Source: Falsiphaeobacter marinintestinus (GTDB lineage: Bacteria; Pseudomonadota; Alphaproteobacteria; Rhodobacterales; Rhodobacteraceae). From it: a stretch of 64,000 nucleotides of DNA. Each line of letters starts with the position of its first letter. Position 1 is the stretch's first letter. The notes beneath the pieces are model-generated. The model had not been told where the DNA came from and searched no databases. It saw only the letters and a program-made list of their open reading frames with translations. A program made the translations under genes and the position numbers. This document shows, in pieces, positions 18,067-25,832 of this stretch. The stretch covers positions 496,001 to 560,000 of the forward strand of contig NZ_VOGO01000002.1 in NCBI RefSeq assembly GCF_007923355.1. Reading direction: 5' to 3'.

Positions 18067-19332
18067 ATGCGGAGAGTCGTGGTAACAGGACTGGGCCTTG
18101 TGACTCCTTTGGCCAGTGGGCTTGAGGAAAGTTGGTCACGGATTCTGGAAGGGCGTTCAGGCGCCGGACCAATCACGCGCTTTGACGCTGTGGAAAGCGG
18201 CGTGGTCACGACTTACGCGTGCGAAGTGCCGCGTGGCGATGGCTCGGACGGGACGTTCAATGCCGATGACTGGCTTGCGCCGAAAGAACAACGCAAGGTC
18301 GACGATTTTATCCTTTATGGCATGGCGGCTGCCGCGATGGCCGTCAAGGATGCCGACTGGATGCCCGAGGACGAAGCCGATCGGCTGCGCACTGGTGTGA
18401 TCCTGGGCGCTGGCATTGGCGGGCTAAGCTCGATTGCTGATACAGCCGTGATGATTGAACAGCGTGGCCCGCGTCGGGTGTCTCCGTTCTTTATTCCCGG
18501 TTCGTTGATCAACCTGTTGTCAGGCCAGGTCAGCATCAAATACGGGTTCAAAGGGCCCAACCACGCTGTTGTCACCGCGTGCTCGACTGGTGCGCATTCG
18601 ATCGGAGATGCGTCGCGACTGATCAAATACGGCGATGCGGATGTGATGATCGCAGGTGGTGGTGAGGCCGCGATTTGCAAGATTGGTATCGCCGGGTTCA
18701 ATGCCTGCAAGGCGCTGAGCACCAAGTTTGCCGACAACCCGCAAGTGGCCAGCCGACCCTATGATGTGGACCGCGACGGTTTTGTGATGGGCGAAGGCGC
18801 TGGTGTTCTGGTCCTGGAAGAATACGAGCACGCCAAGGCGCGCGGCGCAAAGATCTATGCCGAGGTTCTGGGCTATGGTCTGTCCGGCGACGCCTATCAC
18901 ATCACCGCACCGTCCGAGGATGGTGATGGTGCGCAGCGGTCGATGCAGTCTGCATTGAACGATGCCGGGCTGGACCCGTCCGCCGTTGATTACATCAATG
19001 CCCATGGCACGTCGACAATGGCCGACACGATTGAGCTGGGGGCCGTTGAACGGTTGCTTGGCAGTGCGGCCAGCAAGGCCACCATGTCGTCAACCAAATC
19101 GATGACGGGCCACTTGCTGGGGGCTGCAGGCGCAATCGAGGCGATCTTTTCGATCCTCGCGATCCGCGATCAGGTGGCACCGCCCACGATCAACCTGGAC
19201 AACCCGGCTGTGGACACCGTGTTGGACCTTGCGCCCAATGCCAAACGCGAGCGCGAGATTAACGTGGCGCTGTCGAACTCGTTCGGGTTTGGCGGCACGA
19301 ATGCCAGCGTTCTGTTTGGAAAGACTGACTAA
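18067..19332 (+). CDS. fabF: 3-oxoacyl-ACP synthase II
   Basis: Condensing enzyme that elongates acyl-ACP with malonyl-ACP, 421 residues. Catalytic C172 (VVTACSTGAHSIG), H313 (NAHGTST), K344 and H349 (KSMTGHLLGAAGA) are all present, along with the GFGGTNASV glycine-rich C-terminus. Its TAA stop overlaps the mltG ATG by one base, so the two are translationally coupled. Confidence 0.98.
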   Translation: MRRVVVTGLGLVTPLASGLEESWSRILEGRSGAGPITRFDAVESGVVTTYACEVPRGDGSDGTFNADDWLAPKEQRKVDDFILYGMAAAAMAVKDADWMPEDEADRLRTGVILGAGIGGLSSIADTAVMIEQRGPRRVSPFFIPGSLINLLSGQVSIKYGFKGPNHAVVTACSTGAHSIGDASRLIKYGDADVMIAGGGEAAICKIGIAGFNACKALSTKFADNPQVASRPYDVDRDGFVMGEGAGVLVLEEYEHAKARGAKIYAEVLGYGLSGDAYHITAPSEDGDGAQRSMQSALNDAGLDPSAVDYINAHGTSTMADTIELGAVERLLGSAASKATMSSTKSMTGHLLGAAGAIEAIFSILAIRDQVAPPTINLDNPAVDTVLDLAPNAKREREINVALSNSFGFGGTNASVLFGKTD

Positions 19333-20495
19333 TGTGGCGAAGCCTTGCGTCGAATGCGTTGACGGTTCTGGCGGTCGTTCTGTTTCTGGGAGCTGGAGTT
19401 ATCCTTTGGGGGCAGTCGCAGTATTCGGCTGAGGGTCCGCTGGACACGGCGATCTGTTTGCGGGTTGAGCGGGGATCGAACATGACCCGCGTCAGCAAGG
19501 ATCTGGAAGAGCAGGGTGCGGTCGTCAGCGGCACGATCTTTCGACTGGGGGCCGAGTATACTGATAAGTCTAACCAGTTGAAAGCAGGTAGCTTTCTGGT
19601 GCGTGAAGGGTCGTCGATGTCGGACATCGTCGATCAGGTCACGCGCGGGGGGGCCAGCACCTGTGGCACCGAAATCGTGTATCGCATCGGGGTGACCCGC
19701 ACCACCGCGCTGGTTCGCGAGTTGGATCCGGCGACTTTGGAATATGTCGAACGTGCGGATTTCGATTTCTCTGAAGGCGAAGTCCCTGAAACTTATGTGA
19801 AAAAACGGGCTGAACGGGATACACGATATCGGATTGCGATGGCCGAAGGGGTGACCACCGCACAGGTAGTTCAAGCTCTGGAAGAGATTGACGTGCTGAG
19901 TGGTGAGGTGGCCAAACGCCCGCTTGAAGGCATGTTGGCACCGGACAGCTATGAAGTTCGCGATGGGGCGGATCGCGCTGCGTTGCTGGCTCAAATGGTT
20001 GAAAAACAAACACTTAGGATCAACGCGGCTTGGGAATCACGACAACCGGATGTGCCTTTGGCGGACCCGGAAGAGATGCTGATCCTGGCGTCGATCATCG
20101 AAAAGGAAACCGGAGTGCCGGAAGAACGGCGTCAGGTGGCTTCGGTGTTCACCAACCGATTGAACCGAGGCATGCGTTTGCAGACCGACCCGACGGTAAT
20201 CTATGGCCTGACCAAGGGCGAATACGTGCTGGGAAGGGGCTTGCGTCAAAGTGAGCTTCGCAAGATAACGCCCTGGAATACTTATGTTATCGAAGGTCTT
20301 CCGCCGACTCCAATTGCCAACCCGGGGCTGGCTAGCCTTGAAGCTGCGGTGAACCCGGACGAGTCCGAGTACGTGTTCTTTGTGGCTGACGGAACCGGTG
20401 GTCATGCCTTTGCCGAGACGCTGGAAGAGCATAATCGCAACGTTGTCAAATGGCGCGAGATCGAGGCCGAGCGGAAGAAGAACTCAGGCAACTGA
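19332..20495 (+). CDS. mltG: Endolytic murein transglycosylase MltG
   Basis: Inner-membrane-anchored enzyme that cuts nascent peptidoglycan strands, 387 residues. An N-terminal membrane helix (residues 8-27) precedes the YceG-like domain. The conserved block ASIIEKETGVPEERRQVASVF followed by RGMRLQTDPTVIYGL contains the catalytic glutamate (E257 or E259). The link with fabF is common in proteobacteria (fabF, pabC, mltG). The start overlaps the fabF stop (TAATG). Confidence 0.95.
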   Translation: MWRSLASNALTVLAVVLFLGAGVILWGQSQYSAEGPLDTAICLRVERGSNMTRVSKDLEEQGAVVSGTIFRLGAEYTDKSNQLKAGSFLVREGSSMSDIVDQVTRGGASTCGTEIVYRIGVTRTTALVRELDPATLEYVERADFDFSEGEVPETYVKKRAERDTRYRIAMAEGVTTAQVVQALEEIDVLSGEVAKRPLEGMLAPDSYEVRDGADRAALLAQMVEKQTLRINAAWESRQPDVPLADPEEMLILASIIEKETGVPEERRQVASVFTNRLNRGMRLQTDPTVIYGLTKGEYVLGRGLRQSELRKITPWNTYVIEGLPPTPIANPGLASLEAAVNPDESEYVFFVADGTGGHAFAETLEEHNRNVVKWREIEAERKKNSGN

Positions 20496-20526
20496 AGCGT
20501 ACGCCCTGTTCGGGCCGGATTTACCG

Positions 20527-20569
20527 TTTTGTACCACCTTTGAAGACCGGTTTGACGGTTTTGTACAAA
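20527..20569 (+). promoter_or_regulatory. TGTACA-type repeats before the YefM-like gene, likely autoregulatory operator
   Basis: TTTTGTAC occurs twice (20527-20534 and 20559-20566) exactly 32 bases apart. The second is within the palindrome TTTGTACAAA (20560-20569), whose core TGTACA is the hexamer bound by YefM- and Axe-type antitoxins; the first core is TGTACC. The palindrome ends 8 bases before the start codon. Confidence 0.6.
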
Positions 20570-20577
20570 GGTGACAC

Positions 20578-20994
20578 ATGCGAATTTCGGTATCAGAGGC
20601 CCGAGCGCGGCTGGGGCAGTTGTGCGCACAGGCGCAGGACCCACGACAGATCATTATCCTAACGCGTCACGGACGCGACCTGGCTGCGATCGTGTCGTTG
20701 GAGGAGGTGCAGCGCATCTGGCGACTGCAAGAGGAGCAGTGGTTCGGACGCCGCCTGCCGTGGTCGGGCAAACGGCGCGGATCGGTCGTGTTGCCGATGG
20801 GGCTGACCCCGGGGCCGGACGGTCGGCTGGTGTCAACGCATGAGGCCGCAGAACAGGTGCGCGAGATCCAAATGACCCGAGTGGAGGAACGTCAGATGCT
20901 GGAAGCCGGTGGGTTGGAACCTGTTGAAGGTGGGGAGATTGGGGAGAGGGTTGCGCCGCAGTGGATCAAGTGGATCTTAGGTTGGTTTGGGTAA
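20578..20994 (+). CDS. Phd/YefM-like antitoxin-fold protein without a toxin partner
   Basis: Protein of 138 residues. The N-terminal part (MRISVSEARARLGQLCAQA, then IIILTRHGRDLAAIVSLEEVQRIW) fits the DNA-binding Phd/YefM fold. The rest is unusual: a basic linker, a charged helix (about 95-120) and a hydrophobic tail, PQWIKWILGWFG, that could bind a membrane. It is longer than the usual 80-90 residues. No toxin gene follows: the next gene is on the other strand 84 bases on. With TGTACA operators in front it is probably a self-regulating DNA-binding protein. It sits between mltG and the GTA cluster. Confidence 0.7.
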   Translation: MRISVSEARARLGQLCAQAQDPRQIIILTRHGRDLAAIVSLEEVQRIWRLQEEQWFGRRLPWSGKRRGSVVLPMGLTPGPDGRLVSTHEAAEQVREIQMTRVEERQMLEAGGLEPVEGGEIGERVAPQWIKWILGWFG

Positions 20995-21077
20995 AGGTTT
21001 CGAAAAAACCGACTTTCACCGACGACCTACACAAGATCGCGGGTCGTTAGACTAGCCAAATTGATCTGGGTACCCGA

Positions 21078-21791
21078 TCAATTCAATTCAGGTGATTTCC
21101 AGTACTTTGTGCCGCCAGCACTTGCGTTGACGCGCCAGCCGGTCTTGGACAAGGCAAAGAAAGAGCGACCGTCGACAAAGCGCACGGCTTCGGTTTCGCG
21201 GTCGTCGCCGGCCATTGCCCCGGCCTCGGCTGTGGCATCGTATCCGTATTTGATGAAATCGTCGAAGTCGGCGAGGGTTTCGAAGAGGAAGACAAACTTA
21301 GATTCGAAGCCCCCGATTCCAAGACCGACACCAAGTCCGCCTGTGCCCATGTTCATGTACGTCCGGGTGCCGTCCGGCGAAACAGCCACGCCCCGCCCGT
21401 ATCCTGCTGTCACTGGAAAAACGGTAACCTTGCGGCTGTCGAATGCAGCATAACCGGCGCTGGATGCATACAGGGTTCTTGCGTCTGCGTTCTCAGCAAG
21501 CAGTTGTTCCAGAATGTCGGTGCTCATCTGGTCGAGCCGCGCGCGCGTTTGTTCCGGGGTGTCTTCGTTCGACACCAGTTTGGATGTTGAATCGACAGAG
21601 TCGGTGACGGCGTTTCCAACTGCGCCTGCGCCGTTTTTGATTGCGTCTCCGACGGAGCTTGCGCCTTTGCTGATTGCATCGCCTGATTTCTGGACGCCTT
21701 TTTTCAAGCTGCCCAGAACACCATCTGCTTGAGCTTGGCCTGTCAGCCCGGCGATTGCCAATAGAGCAACCCAAAAACTGGCGGTTCGCAT
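21078..21791 (-). CDS. SYLF-domain (YSC84-like) lipid-binding protein
   Basis: Exported protein of 237 residues, signal peptide ending at GQAQA before DG. A Gly/Ser/Val-rich repeat (GSLKKGVQKSGDAISKG to GAGAVGNAVTDSVDS, residues 25-60) comes first, then the SYLF domain: AGYAAFDSRKVTVFPVTAGYGRGVAV, TYMNMGTGGLGVGLGIGG, then KFVFLFETLADFDDFIKYG, and the end motif GRSFFALSKTGWRVNASAGGTKYW. Such domains bind phosphoinositides in eukaryotes; in bacteria the role is unknown. Start ATG 21791 has a GGAGG SD. Divergent from the GTA cluster. Confidence 0.85.
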   Translation of the reverse strand: MRTASFWVALLAIAGLTGQAQADGVLGSLKKGVQKSGDAISKGASSVGDAIKNGAGAVGNAVTDSVDSTSKLVSNEDTPEQTRARLDQMSTDILEQLLAENADARTLYASSAGYAAFDSRKVTVFPVTAGYGRGVAVSPDGTRTYMNMGTGGLGVGLGIGGFESKFVFLFETLADFDDFIKYGYDATAEAGAMAGDDRETEAVRFVDGRSFFALSKTGWRVNASAGGTKYWKSPELN

Positions 21792-21916
21792 GTCTGATCC
21801 TCCCAACCGGATCGGGTGAGCGTACACAGCTTGTGGGTGATGTTCCACAGGCTTGATCCGATTGTTGTCGTAGGTGTGAACGGGTCGAACGACGAAGCTG
21901 TAGTTGGCGCAACACA

Positions 21917-21945
21917 TTGACTCTGCGAACGGTTTATCGTATAGG
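21917..21945 (+). promoter_or_regulatory. Putative promoter of the GTA cluster
   Basis: TTGACT (21917-21922), 17-base spacer, TATAGG (21940-21945). This is the only good plus-strand promoter-like match found ahead of g1. In R. capsulatus the GTA cluster is transcribed from one promoter before g1 under the activator GafA. Confidence 0.6.
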
Positions 21946-21972
21946 TTGTGTCATGCTAGAAGAAGTGGGTAG

Positions 21973-22004
21973 CGGCCTTTGGATCTGATCCGGGGGCCGT
22001 TTTT
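21973..22004 (+). terminator. Terminator inside the GTA leader
   Basis: Stem CGGCCTTTGGA / TCCGGGGGCCG (21973-21983 with 21989-21999; three G-U pairs) followed by TTTTT (22000-22004). It lies about 25 bases after the putative start of transcription and about 50 bases before g1, so read-through would be needed for GTA expression. Confidence 0.7.
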
Positions 22005-22051
22005 CGTTTCTCTCGTGCGGGGATCACTCAACGCATGAGGTCTTGACTTAC

Positions 22052-22396
22052 ATGACTTTGATTACCCCGGAAGAGCGTGTCCACAAGACGGCCGATTTGC
22101 TTCGGTCGCTTCAGGATTCGATTCAAGAACTGCGGCATATGGCGGAAGACCTGAAGGCGCAGATCGTGGCCGGGGAGGATGCAGATCTAACGGTTGGAAA
22201 ACGGCAGGTGGACGAGATCGGGAAACTGATCCGGTCCTGCCAGAATGTGGAGGAGCGATTTGTTGAACACCATCACAAGCAGGCAGGGATTGCCAGGGGC
22301 GGATACGCGCTTGACCTTGACCGGGCTCGGACTGAGGTCGGGTGCAGATTGGCTCGCTTGCGCGCCTGCTGCCACACGCGAGAGGTTTCTGAGTGA
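22052..22396 (+). CDS. GTA gp1, terminase small subunit
   Basis: First gene of the GTA cluster, 114 residues from ATG 22052 (MTLITPEERVHKTADLLRS); a TTG three codons earlier is possible. Largely helical: two predicted coiled-coil helices (HKTADLLRSLQDSIQELRHMAEDLKAQI and KRQVDEIGKLIRSCQNVEERFVEH) then a basic C-terminus. In R. capsulatus the product of g1 acts as the small terminase subunit that helps the packaging motor engage DNA. Its 3' part overlaps the g2 frame by roughly 150 bases. Confidence 0.85.
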   Translation: MTLITPEERVHKTADLLRSLQDSIQELRHMAEDLKAQIVAGEDADLTVGKRQVDEIGKLIRSCQNVEERFVEHHHKQAGIARGGYALDLDRARTEVGCRLARLRACCHTREVSE

Positions 22397-23669
22397 CATT
22401 GGGGAGGGGGGGCTTATGGCCCTCCCTTTTCTGTTCGAGTTCTGGGCGATGGAGCATCAGTTGCCGCCCGGGGGCGATTGGCGGTCGTGGGTTATTCTGG
22501 GCGGTCGGGGCGCGGGCAAGACGCGGGCAGGGGCGGAGTGGGTGCGCTCGGCCGTTGAGGGCGGGTTGCCGTTGGAGCCGGGGCGGTGCCGGCGGTTGGC
22601 CTTGGTCGGGGAGACCTATGATCAGGTGCGCGACGTGATGATCTTTGGCGATAGCGGTGTGCTGGCCTGTTCGCCGCCCGATCGCCGACCTGTGTGGAAG
22701 GCCGGGGAGCGGCGGTTGGTCTGGCCCAACGGGGCCGAGGCACAGGCGTTTTCGGCGTCTGACCCCGAGGCCTTGCGGGGGCCGCAGTTTGACGGGGCCT
22801 GGGTGGATGAGCTGGGCAAGTGGAAACGGGCGCAGGAGACGTGGGATCAGCTGCAGTTTGCGTTGCGGCTGGGGGATGATCCGAAGGTGTGCGTGACGAC
22901 AACGCCGCGCAATGTGGGGGTGCTGAAGGCGCTTCTGGAAGCCCCATCGACGGTGCGGACCCATGCGCCGACCGAGGCCAACCGGGCCAATCTGGCGGCG
23001 TCGTTTCTGGAAGAGGTGCGGGCGCGCTATGCGGGCACGCGGATGGGGCGGCAAGAGCTGGACGGGGTGTTGCTGGCCGATGCCGAGGGGGCGTTGTGGA
23101 CCGGGGCGATGCTAGAACGGGCGCGGGTGGCGGCTGCGCCGGATCTGGACCGGATCGTCGTGGCGCTGGACCCGTCGGTGACGGCGGGCGGTGATGAATG
23201 CGGGATCGTGGTCGTGGGGGCCTGTGTGCAGGGGCCGCCGGAGGACTGGCGGGCCTATGTGCTGGCGGACCAGACGGTATCGGGTCTGGGCCCTGCGGGA
23301 TGGGCGCGGGCGGCGATTGCGGCGATGGATGAGTTCGGGGCCGAGCGGCTGGTGGCCGAGGTCAATCAGGGCGGCGCGCTGGTTGAGCAGGTGGTGCGGC
23401 AAGTTGATCCGTTGGTTCCGTATCGCGCTGTGCGGGCGGCACGGGGCAAGGTGGCGCGGGCCGAGCCGGTGGCGGCTTTGTACGAGCAGGGGCGCGTGAA
23501 ACACCTGCCGGGGCTGACGGAGCTGGAAGAACAGATGTGCCAGATGACGGCGCAGGGATTTGACGGCTCGGGATCTCCGGATCGGGTCGATGCGTTGGTC
23601 TGGGCGTTGCATGAGCTGATCGTTGGGCCCGCGTTGACCTATCGCCGCCCCCGGGTGCGGGTTCTTTAG
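22245..23669 (+). CDS. GTA gp2, terminase large subunit (packaging ATPase-nuclease)
   Basis: Motor that drives headful packaging of host DNA into GTA heads, 474 residues from ATG 22245. Walker A is GGRGAGKT (86-93), Walker B and catalytic Glu are in FDGAWVDELG (182-191), coupling motif VCVTTTPRN follows, and the RNase-H-like nuclease has D309 (VVALDPSVTAGG), an acidic residue in RLVAEVNQGG and the DRVDALVWAL motif. TTG codons at 22260 and 22263 lie closer to a GGAGGAG SD and may be the true start. Overlaps gp1. Confidence 0.95.
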   Translation: MWRSDLLNTITSRQGLPGADTRLTLTGLGLRSGADWLACAPAATRERFLSDIGEGGLMALPFLFEFWAMEHQLPPGGDWRSWVILGGRGAGKTRAGAEWVRSAVEGGLPLEPGRCRRLALVGETYDQVRDVMIFGDSGVLACSPPDRRPVWKAGERRLVWPNGAEAQAFSASDPEALRGPQFDGAWVDELGKWKRAQETWDQLQFALRLGDDPKVCVTTTPRNVGVLKALLEAPSTVRTHAPTEANRANLAASFLEEVRARYAGTRMGRQELDGVLLADAEGALWTGAMLERARVAAAPDLDRIVVALDPSVTAGGDECGIVVVGACVQGPPEDWRAYVLADQTVSGLGPAGWARAAIAAMDEFGAERLVAEVNQGGALVEQVVRQVDPLVPYRAVRAARGKVARAEPVAALYEQGRVKHLPGLTELEEQMCQMTAQGFDGSGSPDRVDALVWALHELIVGPALTYRRPRVRVL

Positions 23670-23725
23670 TGGTGCTCCAGGAGGCGCCGTTGGGATTTGG
23701 GTATTTGGAACAAGAAAGAAGCAGG

Positions 23726-23755
23726 GCGCGGCGCCGTGTTGCACCGGCACCGCGC
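23726..23755 (+). other. GC-rich hairpin in the gp2-gp3 gap
   Basis: The 178 bases between gp2 and gp3 carry no convincing gene but contain an 11-position stem with one mismatch, 23726-23736 with 23745-23755, 8-base loop, and no T-run. Possible mRNA stability or processing element. Confidence 0.45.
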
Positions 23756-23847
23756 GGTGGGTTTGCGAGTTCTTTCAGGTTTTAGCGGACATTGCATTTC
23801 AACGAGGCCGATGAGCGCGGCGGATCAGGCAAATAGGAGCATGGAGC

Positions 23848-25023
23848 ATGGTTTTGGATTTCTTGCGTCGCGGGGCCAAGGCGGACGCACCAGAGAGCAA
23901 GGCGAGCGCGGCGGGGCCTGTGGTGGCGTGGCACAGCTCGGGTCGGGTGGCGTGGAGCCCACGCGATACGGTGTCTCTGACGCGGACGGGTTTTTCTGGC
24001 AACCCGGTTGGGTTTCGGTCGGTCAAGCTGATCGCAGAGGCGGCGGCGGCGCTGCCGTTGGTGTTGCAGAACCGGGTTGAGCGGTTTGACGTGCATCCGT
24101 TGATGCGCCTGGTCCAGCGCCCGAATGCGGCGCAGGGCCGGGCCGAATTGTTCGAGGCGGTGTTTGCGCAGCTGTTACTGTCGGGCAATGCTTATGTCGA
24201 GGCTGTGGCAGGGGACAGTGGCCTGCCGTTGGAACTGCACATGTTGCGGTCAGACCGGATGCGGGTGGTGCCCGGCGCGGATGGCTGGCCGGTGGCTTAT
24301 GAATACAGCGTCGGGGCCAAGACGCATCGGTTTGCGGCTTCGGCGATCTGCCACATCAAGAGCTTTCATCCGCAGGATGATCATTACGGGTTTTCGCCCA
24401 TGCAGGCGGCAGCCATGGCGGTGGATGTGCACAACAGTGCGTCACGCTGGTCAAAGGCGCTGCTGGATAATGCGGCGCGCCCCTCGGGTGCGTTGATCTG
24501 GAAAGGATCGGACGGGCAGGGCGTGATGGCCGATGATCAGTTCAAACGGTTGTCCGAAGAGATCGAGGCGAATTATCAGGGCGCGCGCAATGCCGGGCGG
24601 CCGATGGTGTTGGAAGGCGGGCTGGATTGGAAGCCGATGGGGTTTTCGCCCAGCGACATGGAGTTTCACAAGACCAAGGAAGCCGCCGCGCGCGAGATCG
24701 CGCTGGCCTTTGGGGTGCCGCCGATGCTGCTGGGGATTCAGGGCGACGCGACCTATTCCAATTACCAGGAGGCAAACCGGGCGTTTTATCGGTTGACGGT
24801 GCTGCCGTTGGCGACGCGGGTGGCTGCCGTGCTGGCGGATTGGCTTTCAGGGTTTTCGGGCGAGGATTTACAGCTGAAACCGGATCTGGATCAGGTGCCC
24901 GCGCTGGCTGCGGAACGGGATGCGCAATGGGCGCGGGTGTCGCAGGCGGATTTTCTGACACCGGCCGAAAAGCGTGTGCAGCTGGGTCTGCCCCCGCTGG
25001 CCGAGGCGGCTGCAGATGGCTGA
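23848..25023 (+). CDS. GTA gp3, HK97-family portal protein
   Basis: Dodecameric portal at the capsid vertex through which DNA enters and leaves, 391 residues. Typical stretches include NPVGFRSVKLIAEAAAALPL, the crown/wing region LSGNAYVEAVAGDSGLPLELHMLRSDRM, and DATYSNYQEANRAFYRLTVLPL near the C-terminal helix. Start ATG 23848 follows AGGAG at about 8 bases. The end overlaps g3.5 by eight bases. Confidence 0.94.
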   Translation: MVLDFLRRGAKADAPESKASAAGPVVAWHSSGRVAWSPRDTVSLTRTGFSGNPVGFRSVKLIAEAAAALPLVLQNRVERFDVHPLMRLVQRPNAAQGRAELFEAVFAQLLLSGNAYVEAVAGDSGLPLELHMLRSDRMRVVPGADGWPVAYEYSVGAKTHRFAASAICHIKSFHPQDDHYGFSPMQAAAMAVDVHNSASRWSKALLDNAARPSGALIWKGSDGQGVMADDQFKRLSEEIEANYQGARNAGRPMVLEGGLDWKPMGFSPSDMEFHKTKEAAAREIALAFGVPPMLLGIQGDATYSNYQEANRAFYRLTVLPLATRVAAVLADWLSGFSGEDLQLKPDLDQVPALAAERDAQWARVSQADFLTPAEKRVQLGLPPLAEAAADG

Positions 25024-25228
25024 GTATGATCCGTTTGACTGCGCGCCGGGGCTGCGGCTGGCGGCGCATGAGCGGGTCAGCGAGATCCATCACGCGCATC
25101 TGTGCAGCCGGCTGGATCGGCTGGACGAGATGATGGAGCGGCTGGAAAAACGGCTGTGGCTGACTGTCTACGGCGTGGTCGCGGTGATCCTGGCGCAGGC
25201 GGCGCAATCCTTTCTGGGGGTGAGTTGA
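25016..25228 (+). CDS. GTA g3.5, small membrane or coiled-coil protein
   Basis: Protein of 70 residues between portal and protease. A helical segment with heptad character (HLCSRLDRLDEMMERLEKR) leads to a hydrophobic helix (LWLTVYGVVAVILAQAAQSFLG) that could span a membrane. Its position matches RcGTA orfg3.5, whose function is not established. ATG 25016 overlaps the portal stop by eight bases. Confidence 0.8.
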   Translation: MAEYDPFDCAPGLRLAAHERVSEIHHAHLCSRLDRLDEMMERLEKRLWLTVYGVVAVILAQAAQSFLGVS

Positions 25229-25229
25229 A

Positions 25230-25796
25230 ATGACACGAGAGGTGGGACCGATGGGTTGGGACACGTTGGAGACAAAATTCGCGCGGTTCGGAGACGGGCT
25301 GAGTGTCAGTGAGGATGCTGTGATCGAAGGCTATGCCAGTCTGTTCGGCGAGACCGATCAGGGCGGCGATGTGGTCGGCAAGGGGGCCTATGCGCGGTCA
25401 TTGGCGGTTGAGGGCAAGCGGATCAAGATGCTGTGGCAGCATGATCCGGCCCAGCCCATCGGCGTTTGGGACGAGGTGCGCGAAGACGACCGGGGCCTGT
25501 GGGTCAAGGGGCGTCTGTTGGACAGCACGCAAAAAGGGCGCGAAGCGGCGGCGCTGATTGCGGCGGGGGCGCTGGACGGGCTGTCGATTGGGTATCGCAC
25601 CAAGCGGGCCGTGAAGAATGACAAGGGCCAGAGGCTTTTGACGGAACTGGAGCTTTGGGAGGTGTCGGTGGTGACCTTTCCGATGCTGCCCAGTGCGCGG
25701 GTGGCGGCCAAGGGGCATTCCCTTGAGGCCGAGGACTCCTTGCGCGAATTGGCGGCGGTGCTTTCAGGCGCGCGGCTGGAGCTGGCGCGACGCTGA
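25230..25796 (+). CDS. GTA gp4, HK97-family prohead protease
   Basis: Serine protease (peptidase family S78) that trims the capsid protein during head maturation, 188 residues from ATG 25230. Catalytic His is H71 in WQHDP and catalytic Ser is S119 in DGLSIGYR; the ELELWEVSVVTFPMLPSARV block is family-typical. ATG 25251 (MGWDTLETKF) with GAGGTGG before it is an alternative start. One base separates it from g3.5. Confidence 0.94.
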   Translation: MTREVGPMGWDTLETKFARFGDGLSVSEDAVIEGYASLFGETDQGGDVVGKGAYARSLAVEGKRIKMLWQHDPAQPIGVWDEVREDDRGLWVKGRLLDSTQKGREAAALIAAGALDGLSIGYRTKRAVKNDKGQRLLTELELWEVSVVTFPMLPSARVAAKGHSLEAEDSLRELAAVLSGARLELARR

Positions 25797-25832
25797 GCTA
25801 AGCGCCGAAACCTTACCCATAAGGATGTTCTG

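Noticed and set aside
20578-20994. Complete toxin-antitoxin system
   Set aside because: No toxin reading frame is found on either side; only the antitoxin-like gene is present.
21953-21988. Eleven-codon leader peptide in the GTA leader
   Set aside because: Too short to support as a gene and lacks an SD; kept only as part of the leader finding.
22062-23054. 330-codon minus-strand frame opposite gp1 and gp2
   Set aside because: Proline- and arginine-rich shadow of the terminase genes.
23697-24080. 127-codon plus-strand frame between gp2 and gp3
   Set aside because: It overlaps most of the portal start in another frame and has no GTA-like sequence.
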